This document shows positions 25,701 through 33,526 of a stretch of 64,000 nt of DNA, in pieces. The first letter of the stretch is position 1. The number at the start of each line of letters is the position of its first letter. The notes beneath the pieces were generated by a model. That model had not been told where the DNA came from. It did no database searches and was given only the letters and a program-made list of their open reading frames with translations. Made by a program: the position numbers and the translations under genes. The stretch lies in assembly GCA_016716705.1 (NCBI GenBank), contig JADJVF010000008.1, positions 22,501 to 86,500 of the forward strand, read 5' to 3'. This DNA is from Holophagales bacterium. Lineage in GTDB: Bacteria > Acidobacteriota > Thermoanaerobaculia > UBA5066.

Positions 25701-27768
25701 CGGCCTCGTCGCGGCCCTCAGCGGCGACGGCACCGCGCGCTCAACCGCACGGGGACTCTCGTCGGCCGCGGCGGCGGGAGCGACCGCCTGGGCGGTCTTC
25801 TCGGCACTCCGGTGGCAGGGAGCCCAGCGGCCGGGGTACGGCTGGAACGGTGAGGCGCCGGCATCCCTCCGGGACGTCCTGCTGGTCTTCGGCCTGTTCT
25901 TCTTCGTGGCCTTCGCCTGGTGGTTCGCGTGGGACCGTGACGATCGTCGCGGTGCCGGAAACGCCCGCTCTCCCCTTCTCGCCGGGGGCGTCGTCGCGGC
26001 GCTCATCCTCTCGCTGACCCTGCAGTCCGTCGCGCTGCTCTGCGTGGCGGGCGTGGCGGCCTTCGTCGCGACGGTGTTCGGAGACAGGCAGGATCCGTCC
26101 GTCCGGCTGGCCGCGGGCTTCGTGGCGGCGGGCTTCTTCCTCGTCCTGTTCACGCAGTATTTCTACATCTCCGACCGGATGAACACGTTCTTCAAGCTCT
26201 ACCTCGAGGCCTGGCTGGCGTTCTCCGTCGGGACCGCCGTCCTCGCCTTCGGGAGCGCCGGCCGCCCCGGCACCCTGGCGACCTGGCCCCGGGCCGTGCG
26301 GGGACTGTTCGGCCTCCTCGTCGGGGCCGCGCTGTTCACGACCCTGACCGGGGCCCGCGGGGCGATCGGAGACGCTCGCCCGACCTTCCGGGCCGGAGCT
26401 CCCCGCCCCACGCTGGACGGCCTGGCGTACCTGGACGATACGAGACCCGGCGAGCTGGCTGCGGTCGAATGGCTCCAGGCGGCCGTCCAGGGGACTCCCG
26501 TTCTCCTGGAGGCGCAGGGACCGTCCTACCAGGAGTTCTCACGCATCTCGATGATGACCGGGATCCCGACGGTGCTCGGCTGGGAGTACCACGTGAGTCA
26601 GCGCGGCAACGCCAGGACCGAGATAGAGGCCCGGCGCGCAGCCGTCGCGAAGATCTACTCGAGCCGCGCTGCCGACGCCATCGAGCCGCTCCTGCGCCGC
26701 TATCGAGTCGGTTATGTCTACGTGGGCTGGCTCGAGCGGGCGACGTATCCGCCGGCGGGGCTCGTGAAGTTCGCGACGGCGGGGGAGCTCTTCGAGGAGG
26801 TGTTCGCGTACCGGGACGTCCGGATCTACAGGGTCCTCGGAGCCGGCGTGGCCAGCGCCGCGCCTCTCCCGCTGCCGCCGGTGCGGGAGGTGGCGGCAGA
26901 GCCTGCGGCGGGCCCGCCAGCCGAGGAGCCGGAGGAGCCGCCGGTCTTTCGCAGCTCTCCGCGCCCGGGCTCGGCCCCGTTCGCGAGCCTCAGGGAACCT
27001 CGTGCCGTGGCCGTCGACGGCCGGGGACGGCTCTGGGTGACGGATTTCGGCAACTCGCGGCTCCGGGTCTTCGACAAGGACGGTGGTTCCCTCGGGGGGT
27101 GGGGCGGGCGAGGCTCGGGTCCCTACGGACTCCGCGAGCCGAGCGGCATCTCGATCCGGGGGGATCGGGTCCTGATTGCCGACACGTGGAACGGACGAGC
27201 GGCTCTGTTCGACATCGACGGCGCATGGAAGAACTCTGCAGCTGGGGCTTTCGGGCCGCGCGGAGTCGCGCTCGACCCGGCCGGCCGGATCTGGGTCGCC
27301 GACACCGGGAACCACAGGGTTCTCGTCTACGACGATCTCGGGAAGCCCCCGGTCGCGCTCGGCGGCCAGGGTTCGGGGCCGCTTCAGTTCTCGAGTCCCG
27401 TCGGAATTGCGGTGGGTCCCTCGGGCCGCGTCTACGTCGCAGACACCGGGAACGCGCGCATCCAGGTGCTGGAAGCTTCCGGGAAGTTCCATTCGGTGAT
27501 TCCGGTCTCTCGATGGACGGGGCCGATAGAGCCGCAGATCGCCGTCGACGGGGCGGAACGGCTCTACGTCGTCAGTCCGTCGACCGAAGAGATCCTCGCC
27601 TTCGACCCCTCAGGGAAGCCCCTCTGGGCTCGGAGCCGTGACGATTCCGGCCGGGAGTTCGACCGTCCCGTGGGGATCGCCGTCGACGAAGGCCGCCGGT
27701 GTCTGTGGGTCGTGAACGCGGGGAACAGCTCCGTGACGAGCCTCTCGCTGGCGGCTCCGCCGAAATGA
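22783..27768 (+). CDS. Giant GT-C / DUF2298 (Chlor_Arch_YYY) / NHL-repeat fusion protein
   Basis: A protein of about 1661 residues. Part 1 (about 1-600) is a PMT/ArnT-like GT-C membrane domain with the acidic loop motif HLHPDERFISMVED near residue 49. Part 2 (about 640-1380) is a DUF2298 membrane domain with GEKPMDLSLLN, PLGYYTFGHQAV (about 795) and INEYPFWGLVFADLHAHVLA. Part 3 (about 1405-1660) has about six NHL-type blades (AVAVDGRGRLWVTDFGNSRL, GRIWVADTGNHRVLVYD). GT-C domains transfer sugars from polyprenyl-phosphate carriers outside the membrane; the NHL propeller may bind the acceptor. TTG 22783 is the only start that keeps the first membrane helix; confidence in it is low. The second DUF2298 gene at 31453 encodes a stand-alone relative. 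Confidence 0.82.
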   Translation: MSPFGARLLSGPHAGLSSRQVRFLLAGLLLLAAFLRFRGLDWDDGQHLHPDERFISMVEDKIKAPGSVAEYFNSARSPLNPYNQGEGSFVYGTFPLFLTKAVSHAIGMPGYGGAYKVGRALSGLFDLLTVWLVYRVARRFTGRGPSFLASGLFAFSPLAIQSSHFWTVETFLAAFSTLTLLGCVRMAQGRSTPVQDLATGLSLGLAVACKVTALSLLGPLGLAALLRATGAREAQPGTGAFRWKEWLGSTSGLGLALLGVAAAVRCALPYVFLGPSPLSFRLDPRYLADLRNLANLSNSFAGFPPALQWADRSILFPVENFVRWGAGPFFGLTALVSVAWAVAGLRRRSSWTLAPLLLHVAILFAYHGTALVKSIRYLFPVYPVLAVLSAVFLARLAVPGRPLLLRLVPGLVLAGTALSGFAFASIYSRPHTRVTASRWIQQNVPAPARFANEAWDDGLPLGLPGLDAGRYAGPVLDLWVPEDSRKADAIVSTLQGADWVAVTSGRVYANVTRLPDVFPMTVAYYRALFRGELGFRVAADFSSYPSLGPFRFSSDAAEEQFTVYDHPRVLLFQKTPEFSAERVRKLLTDAIRTKPPTIWEWEKLPRSERRVAEPVRPLRRSDLERASLVAEPVRKTPGSLRATAVWLGAVLLLGALAVPVVFRLFPLMSERGLGLAKTVGLVVPTLVVTALLKTGVFGDPRRTAFLALLITAAISAVFSWGIRAELGRFVRERAKLVLAGELVFFLGFGLFLGLRALNPEITWGEKPMDLSLLNVLVRARSLPVSDPWLAGAPLGYYTFGHQAVAFLTLVTGLPTRLTFNLAFGLLGGLVAQGAFSLAASWGGRIRAGLAGAAFVGLLGNLSGLHEWIVLRRPKGLPLDWHYFWATSRVIKDTINEYPFWGLVFADLHAHVLATPFFLLMAAAALELVREHAGGGAVLLRRLGAAIAFGIALAVQALTNAWDIPFLAGLLVLTGLVAALSGDGTARSTARGLSSAAAAGATAWAVFSALRWQGAQRPGYGWNGEAPASLRDVLLVFGLFFFVAFAWWFAWDRDDRRGAGNARSPLLAGGVVAALILSLTLQSVALLCVAGVAAFVATVFGDRQDPSVRLAAGFVAAGFFLVLFTQYFYISDRMNTFFKLYLEAWLAFSVGTAVLAFGSAGRPGTLATWPRAVRGLFGLLVGAALFTTLTGARGAIGDARPTFRAGAPRPTLDGLAYLDDTRPGELAAVEWLQAAVQGTPVLLEAQGPSYQEFSRISMMTGIPTVLGWEYHVSQRGNARTEIEARRAAVAKIYSSRAADAIEPLLRRYRVGYVYVGWLERATYPPAGLVKFATAGELFEEVFAYRDVRIYRVLGAGVASAAPLPLPPVREVAAEPAAGPPAEEPEEPPVFRSSPRPGSAPFASLREPRAVAVDGRGRLWVTDFGNSRLRVFDKDGGSLGGWGGRGSGPYGLREPSGISIRGDRVLIADTWNGRAALFDIDGAWKNSAAGAFGPRGVALDPAGRIWVADTGNHRVLVYDDLGKPPVALGGQGSGPLQFSSPVGIAVGPSGRVYVADTGNARIQVLEASGKFHSVIPVSRWTGPIEPQIAVDGAERLYVVSPSTEEILAFDPSGKPLWARSRDDSGREFDRPVGIAVDEGRRCLWVVNAGNSSVTSLSLAAPPK

Positions 27769-27808
27769 GGTCCTTCTGCCGGATCGCCGGCGAAACCCGG
27801 CGCGTCGT

Positions 27809-28555
27809 TCAGATCGGGAGTCTTCGGAACACGGCGGCCGGCAGAGCCCGGAGGACCGCCATGACCGGTCGCCAGTACCACGGGGTGTAGACGACCGAGC
27901 GTCCGCGGGCGAGGGCCGAGAGGATGTCTCTGGCGACCGTGTCCGGCTGCGCCAGGAGCGGCGACGACGGGAACAGTCCCCACGTCATCGCGCTGTCGGC
28001 CGGGCCTGGCTTCACGCACAGCACCGTGACGCCCTTCGGGGCGAGACGTGCCGAGAGACCTTCCATCGCGGTCGAGAGCGCGGCCTTCGTGGCCCCGTAG
28101 GAGTAGTTCTTCCGGCGGCCGCGGTCTCCCGCAACCGACGAGAACGCGCAGAGGAAGGACCCGGGCCGCGTTTCGAGGAGCGCGGCGGCGGACTCGAGAA
28201 TTGCCATCGTCGACCGGACGTTCACGTCGATCATCGCGAGGCCGGCGGTTCGGTCCCGCTCGATCTCCTCCTGGTCGGGCATCGCGGCGAAGGCGACGAC
28301 GACGCCGGCGAGACCGCCCGGGAGAGCCGCCTCAGCCTGCGGCACGAGAGCGGCGGTGGCTCCCGCGTCCCGCGCGTCGAAGCCGAGAGCGGCGGCCGGG
28401 ACGCGGAAGCGGAGCCCCAGGTCGGCCGCGGTTCGCTTCGCCTCGGCGGCGTCGCGCGCGGCGAGGACGAGGCCGTGCCCGCGGCGGGCGAGCCCCTCGG
28501 CGAGAGCTCGCGCCAGGGTCGAGCCCGCGCCGGCGACGAGGACGTTCCCCGTCAC
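27809..28555 (-). CDS. dprE2: DprE2-like SDR reductase (keto-sugar reductase)
   Basis: A 248-residue short-chain dehydrogenase. NAD-binding motif NVLVAGAGSTLARALAEGLA; catalytic Ser and YxxxK in FSSVAGDRGRRKNYSYGATKAAL. The C-terminal KPGPADSAMTWG and the tail VVYTPWYWRPVMAVLRALP are typical of DprE2. It starts with GTG inside the stop of the DprE1-like gene (4-base overlap), matching the mycobacterial dprE1-dprE2 arrangement, in which DprE1 oxidises decaprenyl-phosphoryl-ribose at C2 and DprE2 reduces the ketone to arabinose. The reaction here is inferred from this pairing; the natural sugar may differ. Confidence 0.83.
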   Translation of the reverse strand: MTGNVLVAGAGSTLARALAEGLARRGHGLVLAARDAAEAKRTAADLGLRFRVPAAALGFDARDAGATAALVPQAEAALPGGLAGVVVAFAAMPDQEEIERDRTAGLAMIDVNVRSTMAILESAAALLETRPGSFLCAFSSVAGDRGRRKNYSYGATKAALSTAMEGLSARLAPKGVTVLCVKPGPADSAMTWGLFPSSPLLAQPDTVARDILSALARGRSVVYTPWYWRPVMAVLRALPAAVFRRLPI

Positions 28556-29988
28556 CGTCGCTCCAGCAGGGCGAGGCGTCGCGCCTGGGTCGAGGAGAAC
28601 CGCCCCTGCGGGTCGAGGCGGCCCTGCGCCGCGCGGAACTCGGCGAGGCGCGGGTACATCGCCGCGAAGGTGGCGGCGTCGGTGAGGGAGTCCTTGGCGA
28701 GGTAGAGGCGTCCCCCGGCCTCGAGGACGATCGCGTCGAGCCGCCGGGCGAGCGGGCGCAACCGCTCGCCGACGTTCGGAACGTCGAGCCCGAGAGTGAC
28801 GCCCGGTCTCGGGAAGGAGAGTAGCCCGCGCCCCTCCGGGCCCGTCGTTTTCAGGACCGCCAGGAAGGAAGCGGCGCGCTCGCGCGAGATCTCCTCGAGG
28901 AGGCGTCGACACGCCTCGGCGGCCGCCTCGCGCGGAAGGAGGGCCTGGTACTGGATGAAGCCACGCCGGCCATAGAGGCGGTTCCAGGCGCCGACGGCGT
29001 CGAGAGGAAAGAAGAAGCCCGGGAAACCCGCGTAGGTCGTGCCGTCGCGCCCCGCCGCATAGAAGACGGCATTGAACGCGGCGACCGAGAGCGGACCGAG
29101 GACGAAAGACGGGGCGTCGAACGGCACGGACGGCCCCGCGCTTTCCGGGAGCCCGCCGGGGGAGGTCCGCCCGCGCGGGACCTCTGCGAGGGGAACGTGG
29201 TCGCCGCGCATGAGGATCCCGCGTCCGAGCGACCGCCCGCGGGCGAGGCCATCGACCCAGGCGACGGAGTAGCGGCTCAGGCGCTCCTCCTCGTAGAGGC
29301 GGGAGAGGAGCTCGTCGAGGTCCTTCGCCCGGCGCTTCACGACGCGAACGAGGGGCGTCTCGACCGGGAGGAGGCGGAGCCGCGCGGAGAGAATGAACCC
29401 CGTCAGCCCCATGCCGCCGATGGTGGCGTCGAAGGCCTCCGCGTTCTCCCGAGGGGAGCAGCGGAGAGTCTCTCCCGAGGAGACCAGGAGCGTCAGCTCC
29501 TCGACGTGCCGCCCGATCGTCCCGTCGACGTGGTGGTTCTTGCCGTGGACATCGGCGGCGAGAGCGCCGCCGACGGTCACGAAGCGCGTCCCGGGTACGA
29601 CCGGGAGAAAGTAGCCGCGCGGAACGAGGAACGAGAGGAGCCGGGCGAGCGACGTGCCCCCCTCGCAGGTGACGGTGAGCCCTTCCTCGTCGAGATCGAG
29701 GATCCTCCCGAGCCGCTCGGTCAGGACGACCGCCCCGTCGCCGTTGAGCGCGGAGTCCCCGTAGCTGCGGCCGAGGCCGCGAGCGATGAGGGTCTGCTCC
29801 GGCGCCGAGGCCACCGCGTCCGACAACGCGCGCCACGACTCGGGGCGGTACGCGACGCTTCGATCCCCGCCGAACCTTCCCCACCCCGAGAGCGAGACCT
29901 TCGCCGAGCGCAGGGGCGATGCCGAGACCGCGACCCCCGGCGGCAGGGTGCCGTCTCGAGGGACGCGAGCGTCGTCGGGTGCGGTCAA
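28552..29988 (-). CDS. dprE1: DprE1-like FAD-dependent polyprenyl-phosphoryl-sugar 2'-oxidase
   Basis: A 478-residue oxidase of the VAO type. FAD-domain motifs match DprE1: ARGLGRSYGDSALNGDG (Tyr equivalent to Tyr60), PVVPGTRFVTVGGALAADVH, HGKNHHVDGTIGRHV and GGMGLTGFILSA. The substrate domain has GAWNRLYGRRGFIQYQ and GGRLYLAKDSLTDAATF (Lys equivalent to Lys418). From remembered M. tuberculosis sequence, the Cys387 site (NICVDFP) aligns with VTLGLDVPN here, so that Cys is Gly (about residue 400). It lies 40 bases downstream of another FAD enzyme gene and upstream of the DprE2-like gene on one minus-strand operon. Start ATG 29988. Confidence 0.87.
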   Translation of the reverse strand: MTAPDDARVPRDGTLPPGVAVSASPLRSAKVSLSGWGRFGGDRSVAYRPESWRALSDAVASAPEQTLIARGLGRSYGDSALNGDGAVVLTERLGRILDLDEEGLTVTCEGGTSLARLLSFLVPRGYFLPVVPGTRFVTVGGALAADVHGKNHHVDGTIGRHVEELTLLVSSGETLRCSPRENAEAFDATIGGMGLTGFILSARLRLLPVETPLVRVVKRRAKDLDELLSRLYEEERLSRYSVAWVDGLARGRSLGRGILMRGDHVPLAEVPRGRTSPGGLPESAGPSVPFDAPSFVLGPLSVAAFNAVFYAAGRDGTTYAGFPGFFFPLDAVGAWNRLYGRRGFIQYQALLPREAAAEACRRLLEEISRERAASFLAVLKTTGPEGRGLLSFPRPGVTLGLDVPNVGERLRPLARRLDAIVLEAGGRLYLAKDSLTDAATFAAMYPRLAEFRAAQGRLDPQGRFSSTQARRLALLERR

Positions 29989-30028
29989 CCCGCCGATGAT
30001 AGACGCCTGGGGACGGTCCCGATCGGCG

Positions 30029-31366
30029 TCACGGCAGGTCCGAGAGAAGCGCCGCCGCCGCCTCGCGCGCGATCTTCACGGCGTAGTTCTGGCCCCGGTC
30101 CTCCGGGTAGACCTGTGCCATCGCGGCGGAGTAGAGGCCCGGGACGCCGGTCCTCACGGGAGGAAGGACGCGCGAATAGTGCGTGCCGACGATCGGCTGC
30201 GCGTACTCGGCCCGGAAGAGGTGACGCTCGAGGATTCGCGCCCGCTCCAGCTCCGGAGCGAGGCGCGTCGCGGCCGGGAGGTAGATCTCCCAGAGGTCGC
30301 GGTCGGGCATCGTCCACTTGGGATCGTCGGGCAGGACGTAGTCGGAGAGGTAGATCACGTGATTGCCGCCGTAGCGCGACGAGGGGATGTAGTTCGTGTG
30401 CTCGATGAACCCGCCGAAGGGCATCGTGACGTCGCCGACGTTCGTCCAGTAGAAGCGCGTCAGGGGCCGGTCGACGACGAGGACGGGGCAGAGTGCGTGG
30501 GTGTAGGAGATGCCGCTCCAGGCCGCGCGTGCTTCGGCGGGGAGGTCGGGAACGAGCCTCAGCAGCTCGGGAATCGCGACGGTCGAGAGGACGAGGTCGA
30601 ACGTCTCGGAGCCGCCGCGGAACTCGACGAGCCAGCGCCCGTCGCTGCGCGACGCGAGCTTCACGGGCCGCGCCGGTCGCAGCTCTCCCCCGCGGGAGGC
30701 GATGCGGGAGAGGAGCGCCTCGACGACGCGGCCGAAGGAGCCGCGCATGTAGCCGAGCCTCTCGCCGAGGCCGGTCTTGTCGCGCGAACGGCTGCGCAGG
30801 GCGATCTTTCCCCAGAGCCAGACGAGGCCCACCTCTTCCGCGCGCCGGCCGTATTTCTGCGTCAGGAGCGGTCCCCAGACGACGTCGAGGACGCGGCCGT
30901 AGCCGTTCTTCTTCAGCCAGCCGATGGCGGTCTCCCCCTCGAGGGCGCGCCAGTCGCTCATGTGGCGGAGGCGCAGCGTGGAGAGGACGAGCTCGAGGCG
31001 CCCTTTCACCCCCAGCGGCGAGAAGCCGAGGAGCGAGGCGGGCGTGCCGAACGGGTAGAGGCGGCCGCCCGAGTAGAAGCCCATCTTCGACGGGAGCCAC
31101 TCGATCTCTCCGCCCAGCCCGAGATCTTCGGCGAGGGAGACGTAGTCGACGTCGCTCGTGAAGAGGTGGTGGTAGAAGCGCTCGATCGCCTCGCCCCCCA
31201 CGGAGAACGTGCCGACGAGGCCGCCCGCTTCCGGGTACTTCTCGAAGACGACGACGGAGTGGCCCGCCGCCAGGAGCCGGTCGGCGGCGACGAGGCCGGC
31301 GAGGCCGCCGCCGACGACGGCGATCCGGCGGGGGGACTTCGGGGCCGGTGCGGGATCTGCGAGCAT
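30029..31366 (-). CDS. FAD-dependent oxidoreductase, amine-oxidase/mutase-like
   Basis: A 445-residue flavoprotein. The N-terminal Rossmann motif is IAVVGGGLAGLVAADRLLAA with the following acidic residue in VVVFEKYPEAGGLVGTF. The C-terminal FAD-contact region is VPGLYSAAMAQVYPEDRGQN. The family includes protoporphyrinogen-oxidase-like, phytoene-desaturase-like and UDP-galactopyranose-mutase-like enzymes, and members are common in polysaccharide clusters. It heads the operon containing dprE1 and dprE2, so a role in sugar or lipid-carrier oxidation is possible; the substrate is not evident. No membrane segment is seen. Confidence 0.8.
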   Translation of the reverse strand: MLADPAPAPKSPRRIAVVGGGLAGLVAADRLLAAGHSVVVFEKYPEAGGLVGTFSVGGEAIERFYHHLFTSDVDYVSLAEDLGLGGEIEWLPSKMGFYSGGRLYPFGTPASLLGFSPLGVKGRLELVLSTLRLRHMSDWRALEGETAIGWLKKNGYGRVLDVVWGPLLTQKYGRRAEEVGLVWLWGKIALRSRSRDKTGLGERLGYMRGSFGRVVEALLSRIASRGGELRPARPVKLASRSDGRWLVEFRGGSETFDLVLSTVAIPELLRLVPDLPAEARAAWSGISYTHALCPVLVVDRPLTRFYWTNVGDVTMPFGGFIEHTNYIPSSRYGGNHVIYLSDYVLPDDPKWTMPDRDLWEIYLPAATRLAPELERARILERHLFRAEYAQPIVGTHYSRVLPPVRTGVPGLYSAAMAQVYPEDRGQNYAVKIAREAAAALLSDLP

Positions 31367-31452
31367 CCGGGAATTGTCCCGCCGGTCGGGGGCTGGCGGA
31401 AGGCGGCCACGGGGCGAAACGCGGTTTTCCTGTGCTACCGTCTCGTGGTTTC

Positions 31453-33526
31453 GTGAGCGCAGCGTCCGCGATCCTCCTGGCCGTTCTGCTCGTCGGCCTC
31501 TGGGCGACCGGCACTGCCGTCCTCCTGCGCATCGGTCGCGGGGACGGAGACGAGAAAGGCCTTCTCGACGGCGCGGTCGCGCTCGGCCTTCCGGTCGGCC
31601 TCGTCCTCCTCGCGTTCCCCGGGTGGCTCCTGACGACGTTCGGCCGGATTCCGTTCGTGGCGATCCTGGTCCTCGGAGGGGTCGTCGCGGTGGCGCTGCT
31701 CGTCCTCTGCGCGCACGGGCTCGGGTGGCTTCGCTTCGGCAGGTTCGGCGCCGCCCTGGTTCCCCTTCTCGTTCCCGTCCTCGTCCCCGCGCTGCTCCTG
31801 CTCGGGATCTTCGCGTTCTACCTCTGGCTCCGTCTCGGCTGGCCCGACATCCGGGGGACGGAGAAGCCGATGGACCTCGCGGTCCTCTCGAACCTCCTCG
31901 TCACGCCCCGGCTCCCGCTGGAAGACCCCTGGTTCGCGGGAGAGAGATTTCCCTATTACCACTTCGGGACGCTCGTCTTCGCCCTCCCGTTCCGCCTCGC
32001 GTCGGTTCCGCCCGAATACGCGTACAACCTCATCGTCGCGCTCGTCGCGGCCCTCGCGGGCGCCGCGGCGTTCGGGGTCGTCCGCCTCCGGGGCGGGGGG
32101 ACGTGGACCGGCGGTCGCGGCCGCGCTGCTCCTCGCCCTGGCGGGGACGTTCGACGGCGCGCGCCAGTTCCTCGCCGGGACGCCGCTCAGGGACGTCGAC
32201 CTCTGGCCCTCGTCGCGGCGCGTCGCGGACACGATCACCGAGTGGCCCCTCTTCACGCTCTGGCTCGGGGACCTGCACCCGCACGCGGTGGCCCTGCCAT
32301 TCCTCCTCGCCTTCGCGGCAATCGTGGGCCGTTTCGCCACCGGGTCCGGCCTCCTCCTCGACGCCGCGCTCTTCGCTGCCCTCTTCTCGGCCAACCCGTG
32401 GGACCTTCCGGGCGCGCTTCTCCTGCTCGGCGCCGGCACCCTCGCGACCCGGGAGCTGAAGCCGGCCATCCTGAGGAGCGTGTCGACGCTCGCGGTCGCG
32501 CTCCCCTTCCTGCTCCCGGCGCTCCTGGCGCCGCGGCCCGAGTTCCAGGGCCTGCGCGGGGTGACCGGCCGGACGACGAGCCCGGAGGCGTTCCTGCACC
32601 TCGGGGCGCTCCTCCTCGTCCCGGCCCTCGCCATCGGGATCGCCCTCCTGCGCTCCCGGGACGACGCGGAGGAGTCGTTCCTCCTCGTGAACGTCTTCCC
32701 GGCGCTCGGGATCTTCCTCGCAATCGTGACGAAGCGCCCGGTCCTGGGGCTGGGCGCCGCGTTCGTTCTCGCGGTGCTGCGGCTCCTGCCACGCATGAAG
32801 GGCGCGCTGAGGTCCGGTTTCCTCCTGGCGGGGGCGAGCGTCGCGCTTCTCATCCTGCCGGAGCTCGTCGTCGTCCGGGACCCGTACGGCGAGCAGCTCC
32901 ACCGGATGAACACCGTCTTCAAGTGCTACGCCGCCGCCGCGGCCCTGCTGGCGCCGGCGACGGCGCTCCTCCTGCCGCTCGCCCTTTCCACGAGGCGGGC
33001 GAGGTGGGTCGTGCGGGGCGTCCTCGTCGTGGCGGTGGCGGGCGTCCTCGCACATCCGGCCAGCCTCGTCATCCAGAGGTGGACCCCCTCTCAGCGGACG
33101 CTCGACGGGCTGACCTGGATGAGCCGGGAGACGCCGGGGGACCGGAAGGCCGTGGAGTGGATCCGGCAGAACGCGCCCCGCGACGCGCGGATCGTCGAGG
33201 CCGTCGGAGGCGCCTACAGCGACCACGGACGGATCGGCGGGGCGACCGGCCGCCCGATCCTCCTCGGCTGGACGAACCACCAGGGGCTCTGGCGAGGCGG
33301 GGCGGCGACGGCCGAGATCGACGCGCGAAAGCAGGACGTCGAGACGATCTACAAGTCCGGCGACCCCGCGATCGTCCGCGATGCCCTGGCCCGCTACGCC
33401 GCTCGCTACGTCGTCGTCGGGCCGCTCGAGCGCAAGGAATACGGGCCAGAACTCTTCAGGGGGCATGGCGGAGCCCGGCGCGTCTTCTCGGGGCAGGAAA
33501 CCGAGGTGTGGGAGGTGGTGCCGTGA
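31453..33526 (+). CDS. DUF2298 (Chlor_Arch_YYY) membrane protein (one frameshift)
   Basis: About 690 residues, almost wholly membrane helices. N-terminal helices are followed by GTEKPMDLAVLSNLLV, PLEDPWFAGERFPYYHFGT (the YYY-type motif, about residue 167) and DTITEWPLFTLWLGDLHPH, all matching domain 2 of the giant protein at 22783. The frame breaks at about 32094-32100, where a GGGGGG run seems to have one base too many; joining RLRG to RGPAVAAALLLALAGT restores the protein. The C-terminus is soluble and ends before a 4-base overlap with the Agl23-like gene. The GTG start at 31453 fits the first helix. Probably a polyprenyl-sugar-dependent enzyme of unknown substrate. Confidence 0.78.
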
